DNA of 64,000 nucleotides from Pseudomonas arcuscaelestis (GTDB lineage Bacteria; Pseudomonadota; Gammaproteobacteria; Pseudomonadales; Pseudomonadaceae), in assembly GCF_016881005.1 (NCBI RefSeq), contig NZ_JACOPV010000005.1:352790-416789 (forward strand), written 5' to 3'. Positions 35,571 through 47,134 of this stretch are shown piece by piece. The notes under the pieces are model-generated. The model did not search any database. It was not told the DNA's origin and saw only the letters and a list, made by a program, of their open reading frames with translations. Made by a program: the position numbers and the translations under genes. Within the stretch, counting starts at the first letter, position 1. Each line of letters begins with the position of its first letter.

Positions 35571-36902
35571 TCACTCGGCCATCTCGGCGGCGACACTGTC
35601 GTTGGTTTTCTTCTCGTTATTGAGCAGTACGTTGAGCACGATGGCGGTGATTGCGCCGAGGAAAATGCCACTCTCCAGTACCAGCTTGAGTGCGCCGTTG
35701 GCGTGTTCGAACAGGGGCGGGAAGGACATCGGCAGCACCCCCACGCTGACTGAAACAGCCACGATGATGCCGTTGCGGGTGCCTTCGAACTTCACCCGCG
35801 ACAGCTCCTGGATACCGGCGACTGTGGTCATGCCGAACATCACGATGGCGCAGCCACCCAGCACCGGGGTGGGCACTGCAGCAATCAAGGCGCCGAGCTT
35901 GGGGAACAAGCCCATCAGCACCATGATTGCTCCAGCAGCAGCTACCACGAAGCGGCTCTTGATATTGGAAAGAGCAATCAGCCCGGTGTTTTGTGTGAAC
36001 GCGTTGTACGGAAAGCTGTTGAAAAGGCCGCCGAGCATGGTGGATAGGCCGTCCGCACGAAACGCGTTGCCCAGGGTTTGCTGAGTGGTCGGTTTGCCGG
36101 TCAATTTGCCGATGGCCAGGCAGTTGCCCGTGGTCTCGGCCATGATCACCAGCATGGCCAGGGTCATGACCATGATCGGTACCAGCGAGAACTGCGGCGC
36201 GCCGAAGGCCATGGGTGGGCTCAGTTCGAACCAGGCAGCTTCGCTCACTCGGCTGAAGTTGGTCATGCCGAACGCTGCGGCGATCAAACTGCCGACAAAC
36301 AAGCCGATGAGCACGCTGAGGTTGCCGATAAAGCCGGAGAACTTGGCGTAGATCACCAGGGTGACAGTGACTGTCGCCAGGCCCAGCAGCAGATTGGCAG
36401 GGTTGCCGAAGTCTTCGGCAGCCGGGTTGCCGCCGCCCAGCCAGATAGCCGCGGCAGGCATCAGCGAGACACCGATGATGGTGATCAGGCTGCCGATTAC
36501 TACCGGCGGAAAGAAGCGCAGCAGACGGCTGAATACGGGGGCCAGCGCGATAGTAATGGCGCCTGCCGCGATCACAGCACCGAAAATCTGACTGAGCCCG
36601 AACTCCTTGCCGATCATGATCATGGGTGCCAGGGCGATGAATGAGCAGCCCTGGATCAGGGGCAAGCGAGCGCCGAACTTCCAGAAACCGAGGGTCTGGA
36701 TCAGGGTCGCCACGCCCGATGTCAGCAGGTTGGCGTTGATCAGCATGATGACTTGCGCCGATGTCAGCCCCAGCGCACTGCCGAGAATCAGCGGTACCGC
36801 TACCGCCCCGGCGTACATCACCAGTACATGTTGCAAACCGAAGGTGAATAACTGACGCAGAGGCAAGACTTCGTCCACTGGATGAACCGGTGTTTTGCTC
36901 AT
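35571..36902 (-). CDS. NCS2-family purine (xanthine/urate) permease
   Basis: A 443-residue inner-membrane nucleobase:cation symporter with about 14 segments. Signature elements: LFTFGLQHVLVMYAGAVAVPLILG in TM1, the TM8 acidic motif VIMAETTGNCLAIG (Glu), and the TM10 block GGLFNSFPYNAFTQNTGLI (family Q/N-x-G motif). The combination FPYNAFTQNTG is shared with UacT/XanP-type uptake systems. First gene of the permease-deaminase-uraH operon, divergent from a LysR gene. Confidence 0.93.
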   Translation of the reverse strand: MSKTPVHPVDEVLPLRQLFTFGLQHVLVMYAGAVAVPLILGSALGLTSAQVIMLINANLLTSGVATLIQTLGFWKFGARLPLIQGCSFIALAPMIMIGKEFGLSQIFGAVIAAGAITIALAPVFSRLLRFFPPVVIGSLITIIGVSLMPAAAIWLGGGNPAAEDFGNPANLLLGLATVTVTLVIYAKFSGFIGNLSVLIGLFVGSLIAAAFGMTNFSRVSEAAWFELSPPMAFGAPQFSLVPIMVMTLAMLVIMAETTGNCLAIGKLTGKPTTQQTLGNAFRADGLSTMLGGLFNSFPYNAFTQNTGLIALSNIKSRFVVAAAGAIMVLMGLFPKLGALIAAVPTPVLGGCAIVMFGMTTVAGIQELSRVKFEGTRNGIIVAVSVSVGVLPMSFPPLFEHANGALKLVLESGIFLGAITAIVLNVLLNNEKKTNDSVAAEMAE

Positions 36903-37005
36903 GGCGCATGTCTCCTGAAGGTGCAGCGCTTATTGTTTTTCGTAGCAGGAACTACCGACAACGTGGCCATATTTCAGTGTTGCGAGCGATGAAACAAGTT
37001 AATAA

Positions 37006-37048
37006 CCATCGACCACATCGATGGATGCGCCCTTGCACAAAAGGGCGC
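37006..37048. promoter_or_regulatory. Operator-like palindrome and leader hairpin in the permease/LysR gap
   Basis: CCATCGA-CCACA-TCGATGG (37006-37024) is a perfect interrupted dyad suited to a LysR dimer. Next to it GCGCCCTT (37027-37034) and AAGGGCGC (37041-37048) form an 8-bp hairpin in the leader of the LysR gene. Confidence 0.55.
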
Positions 37049-37093
37049 CGGGTTGCAGGCTGTGGCCATACCTACTAAGCAAGGAGCAGGACG

Positions 37094-38008
37094 TTGCGTT
37101 TTTCTCTGGATCAATTGCTGATGTTCGTGGAGGCGGTGAAAAGCGGCTCTTTCTCTGCCGCAGGACGCAAGCTGGGCAAAACTCAGTCGACGATCAGCGC
37201 GGCGATTGCCAACCTGGAAGCTGACTTGGGTGTCGAACTGTTCGATAGAGCCAGCCGTATTCCGGGGCTGACCGCCAGCGGCCAAAAGCTGCTGATTCAG
37301 GCTGAAGCAGTGCTGGAGCGGTGTCTGGCGCTTGAGGCGCATGCTGATTGTTTGTCTGAAACCGTGGAGCCGAGCCTGACGCTGGCGATCGAGACGCCCT
37401 ATGGTCCGATTCTGCCGGTGCTCAAGGCGTTCGAGCTGGATTTCCCGTATGTCGACCTGATCATCCGCCACCCGGTCCATGGCGATGTCAGTGAGCTTGT
37501 GGTCCAGGGCCAGGCCGCATTGGGCATTGCCTTTTCACAACCGGGATATGCCAAGGAACTGGCGTTCCAGCAACTGGGCAAGCTGATCATGCTGCATGTC
37601 TGTCACCCCGGGCATCCGTTGGCGCAACTGCCCACGGTAACCTTCGAAGATTTGCACGTGCACCGGCGTCTTGCGTTCAGCGCCCATGCCAGCAAGCTGC
37701 CCAGTAGTGAATACCTGCGTTCCACGCAGTTGTGGCAAGCGGAGAGCTATCTGGCATTGTTGGAAATGGTGCGCGCAGGGTTGGGGTGGACCACCTTACC
37801 GCGCCAACTGATTCAGCGCGAACTGGAGCGCGGCGAGTTGGTAGAACTGCAACTGAACGCTTATCCCCACACCGATTGGCAGGTGGGTGTGGACCTGCTC
37901 TGGGCGCGACAAAGGCCCATGGGCAAGGCGCAGCGCTGGCTGCAGGAACGTCTGCAAACCAACAAGGTGTTCGAGTTGGACCGCCAGGGCCAGCGCACCA
38001 CGCTCTGA
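37094..38008 (+). CDS. LysR family regulator, probable purine operon regulator
   Basis: A 304-residue regulator. The HTH is SLDQLLMFVEAVKSGSFSAAGRKLGKTQSTISAAIANLEADLGVELFDR. The likely start is TTG 37094, with AAGGAG 7 nt upstream, because no in-frame ATG precedes the conserved HTH. The ligand domain covers about 95-290. The divergent position relative to the permease operon, and the palindrome between them, suggest it controls that operon in response to a purine catabolite. Confidence 0.88.
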   Translation: MRFSLDQLLMFVEAVKSGSFSAAGRKLGKTQSTISAAIANLEADLGVELFDRASRIPGLTASGQKLLIQAEAVLERCLALEAHADCLSETVEPSLTLAIETPYGPILPVLKAFELDFPYVDLIIRHPVHGDVSELVVQGQAALGIAFSQPGYAKELAFQQLGKLIMLHVCHPGHPLAQLPTVTFEDLHVHRRLAFSAHASKLPSSEYLRSTQLWQAESYLALLEMVRAGLGWTTLPRQLIQRELERGELVELQLNAYPHTDWQVGVDLLWARQRPMGKAQRWLQERLQTNKVFELDRQGQRTTL

Positions 38009-38027
38009 CCTGGGTTGCGGGCAGCGC

Positions 38028-38699
38028 TCAGCGCTGCTGCTCGGCCACCAGCAGCAGGGATTGCGGCACGGCGCTTTGCGGGTGCTGTGGCTCCTGCAGG
38101 GTTGTCAGGCGAAAGCCGGCCATGTCCAAGGCATTGAGCCAACTGGACAAGGTACGAAAATACCAGGGCATGGGTTGCCATTGGCCTTTGAGCGCGGTGA
38201 ACGTCTCCTGCCGCCAGCCATCCTGGTAGTCGCCGGCTGCACAGCTCCAGGGGTGCAGGGTCTGGATTACCAGCACGCCGCCAGGGGCAAGCAGGGCATT
38301 CATGGCGCCGAGCAGGGGGATGATGTCCTGATGCAGCAGGGCAAAGTTGGCGCAGATCAGGTCATAATTGTTGCCGAGATCCACACAGCCTTCGACTAGG
38401 GCGTCGTAGCTGGCCAGATGAACAGGCCCAGCACCGCCCAATCGTGCGGCTTCGACCAACGCCGGCTCACCGTCAACGCCCACCGCCGTGATTCCCCGTT
38501 CAGCCAGTGTTCGCAGCAGCCAGCCCTCGCCGCAGCCAAGGTCGAGCACGCGCTCGGGTTGACGTCCGAGGATCGCTAACAGGATGGCCTGGTCGGTGAC
38601 CTGCCGACGACTTTCGATCGTGCCACTGCGGATGGCTTCGATCCACATTCGGGCATTGTCGCTCCAGCTTTGCTGGAGTGCCGATTCAGGGTTGGGCAT
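38028..38699 (-). CDS. Class I SAM-dependent methyltransferase
   Basis: A 223-residue Rossmann-fold methyltransferase. Motif I is RVLDLGCGEGWLLRTLAERG (about 55-74), the acidic post-I residue is in AVGVDGEPALVEAA, motif II is NNYDLICANFALLHQD and motif III LLAPGGVLVIQTLHPW. Similar UbiE/Methyltransf_11-like proteins act on small molecules. The target is unknown. It is convergent with the LysR gene, and a GCAGCGC/GCGCTGC dyad covers its stop codon. Confidence 0.88.
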   Translation of the reverse strand: MPNPESALQQSWSDNARMWIEAIRSGTIESRRQVTDQAILLAILGRQPERVLDLGCGEGWLLRTLAERGITAVGVDGEPALVEAARLGGAGPVHLASYDALVEGCVDLGNNYDLICANFALLHQDIIPLLGAMNALLAPGGVLVIQTLHPWSCAAGDYQDGWRQETFTALKGQWQPMPWYFRTLSSWLNALDMAGFRLTTLQEPQHPQSAVPQSLLLVAEQQR

Positions 38700-38823
38700 G
38701 GTGGCGTCCGCAGTGGCTGTCTGGGGTGAAGGTTAGGATAAATACCCAACGAGCGGCAGCGAATGGGCAAAGCAATGGAACGCTGCTATTCCTAAGGGTT
38801 CAAGCATTCAAGGAATGGTATAG

Positions 38824-39489
38824 ATGCTGGTCGTCGAACAACTGTACAAGTCATTCATCACCGCTCAGGGCCCCTTGTCGGTGTTGCAGGGCGTTGACTT
38901 GTGTTTGGCGAGGGGCAGCAGCCTGGCGTTGATGGGCGAGTCGGGCAGCGGAAAAAGTACCCTGCTGCACCTGCTGGCGGGCCTTGATCGCGCCGACAGT
39001 GGTCGCATTCTGATCGACGGCGAGCCTCTCGATGACCGCTCTGAGTCAGCGTTGGCCCGCTGGCGACGGGAGGGCATTGGCTTGGTGTTCCAGCAATTCA
39101 ACTTGATCAGCAGCCTGAATGTCACCGCCAATCTGGCGTTCCAGGCGCGTTTGGCTGGTCGGCTCGAGCAGCAATGGGTGGATTACCTGGCCGAGCGTCT
39201 TGGTCTTGGCGCATTAATGCAACGTTATCCAGAGCAGTTGTCGGGTGGCCAGCAGCAGCGGGTGGCAATCGGTCGGGCGCTGGCGGGGCGACCAGCGTGG
39301 GTGCTGGCCGATGAGCCCACCGGTAGCCTGGATGAACTCAGCAGCGATGAAGTGCTGAACGTGATGTTGCAGTTGGTTGGCGAGGCCGGAAGCAGCGTGC
39401 TGATGGTGACCCACAGCCGTCGCTTGGCCGCCCGACTCGAGCAACGATGCGTTCTCTCGGCCGGTCGCGTGCAAGTCGACGAGCACTGA
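38824..39489 (+). CDS. ABC transporter ATP-binding protein (LolD/MacB-like, AttE-type)
   Basis: A 221-residue ATPase. Walker A is GESGSGKSTLL, the Q-loop VFQQFNLI, the signature LSGGQQQRVAIGRALAG, Walker B WVLADEPTG with D-loop SLDE, and the H-loop MVTHSRRLA. It belongs to the LolD/MacB/FtsE class that powers FtsX-type permeases. The permease gene starts 84 bp downstream and a secreted lipocalin-like protein follows. Confidence 0.94.
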   Translation: MLVVEQLYKSFITAQGPLSVLQGVDLCLARGSSLALMGESGSGKSTLLHLLAGLDRADSGRILIDGEPLDDRSESALARWRREGIGLVFQQFNLISSLNVTANLAFQARLAGRLEQQWVDYLAERLGLGALMQRYPEQLSGGQQQRVAIGRALAGRPAWVLADEPTGSLDELSSDEVLNVMLQLVGEAGSSVLMVTHSRRLAARLEQRCVLSAGRVQVDEH

Positions 39490-39573
39490 TAGTTCCGCGC
39501 CCGCTGTCGATAGGTGCGAGCTTGTCCCCCGAGAGGTTCGTGCAGCCTGGATAAAAAGGAGGTAAAGACCCAA

Positions 39574-42030
39574 TTGATCATCGCCTTACAGGCGCTATTG
39601 AGTCACTGGTGGCGCCATCGCTTGCAGTTGTTCAGCATCCTTACCGGCTTGTGGCTGGCGACAGCACTGTGGACTGGCGTACAGGCCCTCAACAGTCAGG
39701 CCCAGGCCGACTATGCACGGGCCAGTGCCGTACTGGGCGGCCTTGGGCACGCGCAGTTGGTAGCGCGAACGGGTGATCGCTTCGCTCAATCGATCTACCT
39801 ACAACTACGCCTGGCAGGCTGGCGGCTAGCCCCGGTGTTGGAGGGACGTTTGCGCCTCGCTGGCGAGCCACCCCTGAGTGTGCGCCTGATAGGTATCGAA
39901 CCGCTGAGCCTGCCGGCCGGAGCAGCCATTGCTGGAACCCAGGCACAGGGCGTTGACTTACAGGCTTTTATTGGCACCCCCGGCCAATCCTGGGTCGGAC
40001 CGGACACACTGCGCCAATTGGGCCTGAATGAGGGGGATCAAGCGCTTGGCAGTGACGGTCAACGCTTGCCGCCGTTTGTGTTGAAACCCCAGTTGGCGCC
40101 TGGGGTCGTGGTGGTTGATATCGGCCACGCGCAAAGGTTGCTGCAAGCACCTGCACAGTTATCTCGGTTACTGCTCAACGGTGATGTGCCAACCTTGCCC
40201 GCAGCGATTGCCAGTCAGCTGACACTGCAGGAGGCCAGCGACGATGGCGACCTGCAGCGCCTCACCGATAGCTTTCACCTCAATCTCACTGCGCTTGGCC
40301 TGCTGGCCTTTGTCGTTGGCCTGTTCATAGCGCATGCCGCCATTGGCCTGGCACTTGAGCAGCGCCGTGGCCTGATTCGCAACCTGCGTTCGTGCGGCGT
40401 CAGTTTGAAAACCCTGTTGTTCAGCCTTGCCTTGGAACTGGGTGTTTTCGCCGTGTTGGGTGGTTTGGCCGGGGTCGCCAGTGGTTATCTGCTGGCGGGG
40501 TTGCTGCTGCCCGATGTGGCCGCCAGCTTGCGTGGGTTGTATGGTGCGCAAATCGCCGGCCAACTGAGCCTGCCGGCCTGGTGGTGGCTGGGCGGGGTGT
40601 TGGTGAGTGTGTTCGGTGCTGTGCTGGCCGGGGCGAGCAGTGTGCTGCGTGCAGCCCGTTTGCCATTGCTGGCCCTGGCCCAGCCGCAGGCGTGGCGCAT
40701 GGCCCAAGGCCCCTGGTTGCGCCACCAAGCGCTGGCTGCAGGATTGCTGCTGTTGGTCGCGCTGGGCTGTTGGCAGTGGGGAAACAGCCTGCCCAGTGCT
40801 CTGGTTTTACTGGCGGCCCTGTTGCTGGCAGCAGCACTGCTGTTGCCCGCTTTGCTCGATGGCCTGCTGGTCGGGTTGGCGCGAGTGGGCAGTGCAGGGC
40901 CGTTGTCGCAGTGGTTCATCGCCGATAGCCGCCAGCAGTTGCCTGCGCTGAGTCTGGCGTTGATGGCATTGTTGCTGGCGTTGGCCGCCAGTGTCGGCGT
41001 GGGCAGCATGACCGAAGGCTTTCGCAAAACATTTACCGGCTGGCTCGACCAGCGCTTATCAGCGGATCTCTTCGTAACTCCGCGTGATACCGCACAAGGC
41101 CTGCTGATCAATGCCTGGCTGGTGCAACAGCCAGCAGTCACCGATGTACTGCCAAGCTGGCGCATCGAGGTACGCTTGCAGGGTTGGCCAGTGCAGGTGC
41201 AGGGCATCATCGATCACCCCGCCTACCGGACGCGCTGGCCGTTGCTGGAGCACAGTGCATACGCCTGGGAGCAATTGGCGAACGGTCGTGGGGTCATGCT
41301 CAGCGAGCAATTGGCCCGACGCCTTGGTGTACAACTGGGCGATCGTCTGCAGTTGCCTGGCGCGCCAGGGCCAGTGATGCGTGTAGTGGCGGTGTATGCG
41401 GACTACGGCAATCCCAAGGGGCATTTGCTGGTCAATGCCCAGTGGCTGCGAAGTCACTGGCCCGAGGCACGGCTCAGTGGTTTGAGCCTGAGTGTGGCAT
41501 CTGCGTCGGTGATAGCACTCAAAGCGCAACTGCAGCAGCGCTTTGCCCTGGACGATAGCCGCGTTGTCGAGCAAGCGATGTTGAAGGGCTGGTCGACTGA
41601 TGTCTTCAGTCGTACCTTTGCCGCGACTGCTGCACTCAACAGCCTCACCCTGGGTGTTGCTGGTATAGCGTTGTTCATCAGTTTGTTGACGCTGAACCAG
41701 AGCCGCCTGGGCCAATTGGCGCCGCTCTGGGCGCTGGGTGTACCGCGTAGACAGTTGGTGTGGCTGTCGCTCGCGCAGACCTTGATGCTCAGTTGTCTGA
41801 CAGTGCTGCTGGCAATGCCGTTGGGGTTGTTACTCACCTGGTGCCTGGTTGCGGTGGTGAATGTGCAAGCGTTCGGCTGGCGCTTGCCGCTGCATCTGTT
41901 TCCTGGGCAACTGTTGCAGTTGAGCCTTCTGGGTTTACTGACCAGTCTGCTAGCCAGTGCCTGGCCGTTGTGGCAGTTGGCGCGACGCCAGCCAGGCGAG
42001 TTGTTGAGGCAGTTTGCCGATGAAACCTGA
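39574..42030 (+). CDS. FtsX-family ABC permease, double-domain (AttFG-like)
   Basis: An 818-residue inner-membrane permease. One helix lies near the N-terminus, followed by a large periplasmic region (about 50-235). The first FtsX domain (about 240-370) has LLAFVVGLFIAHAAIGLALEQRRGLIRNLRSCG. A second half repeats the layout: helix cluster around 400-500, periplasmic region, final FtsX domain (about 690-815) with GQLAPLWALGVPRRQLVWLSLAQT. I place the start at TTG 39574 because AAGGAGG lies 11 nt upstream and the open frame has no suitable ATG nearby. It probably moves lipid-like or hydrophobic cargo out of the membrane. Confidence 0.88.
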   Translation: MIIALQALLSHWWRHRLQLFSILTGLWLATALWTGVQALNSQAQADYARASAVLGGLGHAQLVARTGDRFAQSIYLQLRLAGWRLAPVLEGRLRLAGEPPLSVRLIGIEPLSLPAGAAIAGTQAQGVDLQAFIGTPGQSWVGPDTLRQLGLNEGDQALGSDGQRLPPFVLKPQLAPGVVVVDIGHAQRLLQAPAQLSRLLLNGDVPTLPAAIASQLTLQEASDDGDLQRLTDSFHLNLTALGLLAFVVGLFIAHAAIGLALEQRRGLIRNLRSCGVSLKTLLFSLALELGVFAVLGGLAGVASGYLLAGLLLPDVAASLRGLYGAQIAGQLSLPAWWWLGGVLVSVFGAVLAGASSVLRAARLPLLALAQPQAWRMAQGPWLRHQALAAGLLLLVALGCWQWGNSLPSALVLLAALLLAAALLLPALLDGLLVGLARVGSAGPLSQWFIADSRQQLPALSLALMALLLALAASVGVGSMTEGFRKTFTGWLDQRLSADLFVTPRDTAQGLLINAWLVQQPAVTDVLPSWRIEVRLQGWPVQVQGIIDHPAYRTRWPLLEHSAYAWEQLANGRGVMLSEQLARRLGVQLGDRLQLPGAPGPVMRVVAVYADYGNPKGHLLVNAQWLRSHWPEARLSGLSLSVASASVIALKAQLQQRFALDDSRVVEQAMLKGWSTDVFSRTFAATAALNSLTLGVAGIALFISLLTLNQSRLGQLAPLWALGVPRRQLVWLSLAQTLMLSCLTVLLAMPLGLLLTWCLVAVVNVQAFGWRLPLHLFPGQLLQLSLLGLLTSLLASAWPLWQLARRQPGELLRQFADET

Positions 42031-43084
42031 AGTCTGGTTGTGGGCGTTGCTAATGTTGCTGACGGGTTGCGATCAGCCTGCATCCGAGCCCAAAAGCTAT
42101 GCCGGGCTGGGGCAGGACGCGGCTGAATTCGCGCAGGTGACGCGCGATCATCCGCTGGTATTTCCGCGTGATCACGGCACTCATGAGGGCTTTCGGATTG
42201 AGTGGTGGTATGTCACTGCCAATCTCAAGGACAGTCAAGGCCGGGATTGGGGCGTGCAATGGACCCTGTTTCGTTCAGCCCTGCGTAATGGCCCGGAAAC
42301 CACTGGGTGGAACAGTCCGAATTTGTGGATGGGGCATGCGGCGCTGACCGGCCCGGGCGGTCATCAGTCCAGCGAAACGCTGGCGCGCGGCGGTATCGGC
42401 CAGGCCGGCGTCGTGGCCCAGCCGTTCAGGGCCTGGATCAATGATTGGTCGTTGCAGGGCCCAGGCGGCATTGATCAGTTGCAGATGACGGCCAGGGGCG
42501 AGGGTTTTGGCTATCACTTGAACCTCACGAGCAGCAGTGCGCCGGTCCTTCATGGTGATGAGGGCTACAGCGAAAAGTCCGGCAAGGGGCAGGCTTCCTA
42601 CTATTACAGTCAGCCGTTCTACCGGGTCAGCGGTGAGGTTGAACGCGATGGCCAACGGTTCTCGGTTACCGGCAATGCCTGGCTTGATCGCGAATGGAGC
42701 AGCCAGCCATTGGCCGCCGGGCAAACGGGTTGGGAGTGGTTTTCCTTGCATCTGGACAACGGCGCCAAGCTGATGCTGTTTCGTGTGCGCGAAAAAGACG
42801 GCCAACCCTATCGGGCAGGCACCTGGATCAGCCCGCAGGGTGAGCCCCAGGCGTTGCAGGGTGAGCAAATACAGCTAACGGAGTTGGCCTGGACACGTCA
42901 GGATCGCGGCGCCTCAGTGCCCACCCGTTGGCGCGTGCAGGTGCCTGCGCATGACGTGGATGTGCAGGTCCAAGCGTTGCAAGACAACGCCTGGATGGGC
43001 ACCCGCTTCCCGTACTGGGAGGGGCCGGTGCGCTTTAGCGGAAGTATGAGCGGCAGGGGCTATCTGGAAATGACGGGCTATTAG
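42020..43084 (+). CDS. Lipocalin-like lipoprotein, AttH/CrtC-hydratase family
   Basis: A 354-residue exported protein. The lipobox is LMLLTGC, with Cys about residue 17, so it is a lipoprotein. The AttH/carotenoid 1,2-hydratase-like core has FPRDHGTHEGFRIEWWYVTANL, WGVQWTLFRSAL, WMGHAALTG, NAWLDREWSSQPLAAGQTGWEWFSLHLDNG and TRFPYWEGPVRFSG. It overlaps the permease gene by 11 bp (ATGAAACCTGA). Homologues form operons with an ABC ATPase and FtsX permeases, so it may carry the cargo across the periplasm. A true hydratase activity is not implied. Confidence 0.88.
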   Translation: MKPEVWLWALLMLLTGCDQPASEPKSYAGLGQDAAEFAQVTRDHPLVFPRDHGTHEGFRIEWWYVTANLKDSQGRDWGVQWTLFRSALRNGPETTGWNSPNLWMGHAALTGPGGHQSSETLARGGIGQAGVVAQPFRAWINDWSLQGPGGIDQLQMTARGEGFGYHLNLTSSSAPVLHGDEGYSEKSGKGQASYYYSQPFYRVSGEVERDGQRFSVTGNAWLDREWSSQPLAAGQTGWEWFSLHLDNGAKLMLFRVREKDGQPYRAGTWISPQGEPQALQGEQIQLTELAWTRQDRGASVPTRWRVQVPAHDVDVQVQALQDNAWMGTRFPYWEGPVRFSGSMSGRGYLEMTGY

Positions 43085-43108
43085 CTACCTTGCTTGGCGT
43101 TGCGACGA

Positions 43109-44044
43109 TCAGCCTTTGTTCATCAAGCCATGCAGCACGCCGAACCTCAAACCGGGCTCTGAAGGCATCATCTCGGTGATCCCGAAGGCTTTGAATGCAG
43201 CCATCATGATTGCCAGGCCACCGGGCAGGGCGCTCTGGCGATGAGGTTGCAGGCCGCCCAGTTGAGCAGTATTGACGTTGCCCTGTTCAAGCAGCAGCAC
43301 TGACAGGCGCAACAAACCGCGGTATGTGATTCCGCCTTCACCACAGTCGTTCAAGGCATTGGCCCTGAGCACTTTGGCCAGCATGCGCGCAGTGCCGGAC
43401 GATCCGATTGCCTGTTGCCAGCCCAGGTAACGATAGCGGCGCGCGACTTTTTCGAATTGCAGCGTGGCAGTGCGCTCGGCGTCGAGCAGGGACTGAGCGG
43501 TAACCCTGCCGTCAGGAAAGAAGCGCGTGCTCCATATTCCACTGCCAATGGTCAGGCTTTCGGTCAGCAGCGCCTTGTCGCCCTGGCCCAAAATCAGCTC
43601 GGTAGAGCCGCCGCCAATATCTACCACCAAACGCATGGAGGCAGCATTGGGGATGCGATGACTGACGCCGGCGTAAACCAGCTGGGCTTCTTCCTGGCCG
43701 GAGATGACATCAATTGGAAAGCCCAGGTGACGCTGGGCATCACTCAAGAACAGTTTGGCGTTGGCAGCTTCGCGCACGGCGCTGGTGGCGACGGCACGTA
43801 CTCGTCCTGGCTCGAAGCCACGCAGTTTTTTGCCAAAGCGTGCGAGCGCTTGCCAGCCTCGATCCAGTGCCAGTTCGTCGAGGGCGCCTCCTTGCAGGCC
43901 CTCTGCCAGGCGAACCGGCTCACGCAAGGATTTAACTTCCTCGATCTGCCATTGGCGGTTCCGTTTGACCGGTTGGCCGATCATCATGCGAAATGCATTT
44001 GACCCCAGGTCAATGGCCGCAAACAGGGAGGTATCGCCTTTCAT
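43109..44044 (-). CDS. Ppx/GppA-family phosphatase, short single-module form
   Basis: A 311-residue protein of the exopolyphosphatase/pppGpp phosphatase family. Actin-like ATPase-fold motifs: AIDLGSNAFRMMIG (phosphate 1), AVATSAVREAANA, catalytic Glu in SGQEEAQLVYAG, and VVDIGGGSTELILG (phosphate 2). E. coli Ppx and GppA are about 500 residues with a C-terminal HD-like domain; here only the N-terminal catalytic half is present. It may therefore be a Ppx2-like enzyme. Start ATG 44044 follows TGCAAGGACC. Confidence 0.88.
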   Translation of the reverse strand: MKGDTSLFAAIDLGSNAFRMMIGQPVKRNRQWQIEEVKSLREPVRLAEGLQGGALDELALDRGWQALARFGKKLRGFEPGRVRAVATSAVREAANAKLFLSDAQRHLGFPIDVISGQEEAQLVYAGVSHRIPNAASMRLVVDIGGGSTELILGQGDKALLTESLTIGSGIWSTRFFPDGRVTAQSLLDAERTATLQFEKVARRYRYLGWQQAIGSSGTARMLAKVLRANALNDCGEGGITYRGLLRLSVLLLEQGNVNTAQLGGLQPHRQSALPGGLAIMMAAFKAFGITEMMPSEPGLRFGVLHGLMNKG

Positions 44045-44151
44045 CGAGTGGTCCTTGCAGGTTCATCGGGCAACGCTCTAGGGCGTTGGCGACGATCTTC
44101 CACTCGATTGATGACGCAAAGATGACAGCTCCTTGCGTGGTACAGAGTTTG

Positions 44152-44235
44152 TTACAGCGGCGAAATCGTCCCTAACGCGCCGATACCAATTGCCAGCACC
44201 AGAAAACCAACCACGAAAAGTGCAAGCTTGCCCAT
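44152..44235 (-). CDS. 27-residue predicted membrane peptide
   Basis: A short frame reads MGKLALFVVGFLVLAIGIGALGTISPL-stop. Residues 4-22 form one hydrophobic helix after a Lys, a typical single-pass small membrane protein with N-in orientation. CGGAG sits 5 nt before the ATG, a good ribosome-binding site. It lies about 105 bp upstream of the ppx-like gene on the same strand. I do not recognise the family and cannot assign a function. Confidence 0.6.
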   Translation of the reverse strand: MGKLALFVVGFLVLAIGIGALGTISPL

Positions 44236-44397
44236 ATGAACTCCGAACTGAACAGGAAAGAGGCAACAGGCGCTGCAGATGAAGCAACTGCCTGGTCAGG
44301 CACGCTTTGAAAGGTGCCCTGTAGGGGCTTTATTGTCGGAGTGTCGGGGTTTTCATTACAGATGCAGATGCTGCGTAAAAATACGGATCAGACACAA

Positions 44398-44431
44398 AGC
44401 GCCCCGCGTTGGCTTTCCAACTCGGGGCGCT
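44398..44431. terminator. Terminator of katG
   Basis: AGCGCCCCG (44398-44406) and CGGGGCGCT (44423-44431) form a perfect 9-bp stem, A-rich to the left and TTTT to the right. It is 34 bp past the katG stop on the minus strand. Confidence 0.8.
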
Positions 44432-44464
44432 TTTGCGTTGCACCTGCACAACACAGCGGCTTTT

Positions 44465-47134
<2,670 letters not shown>

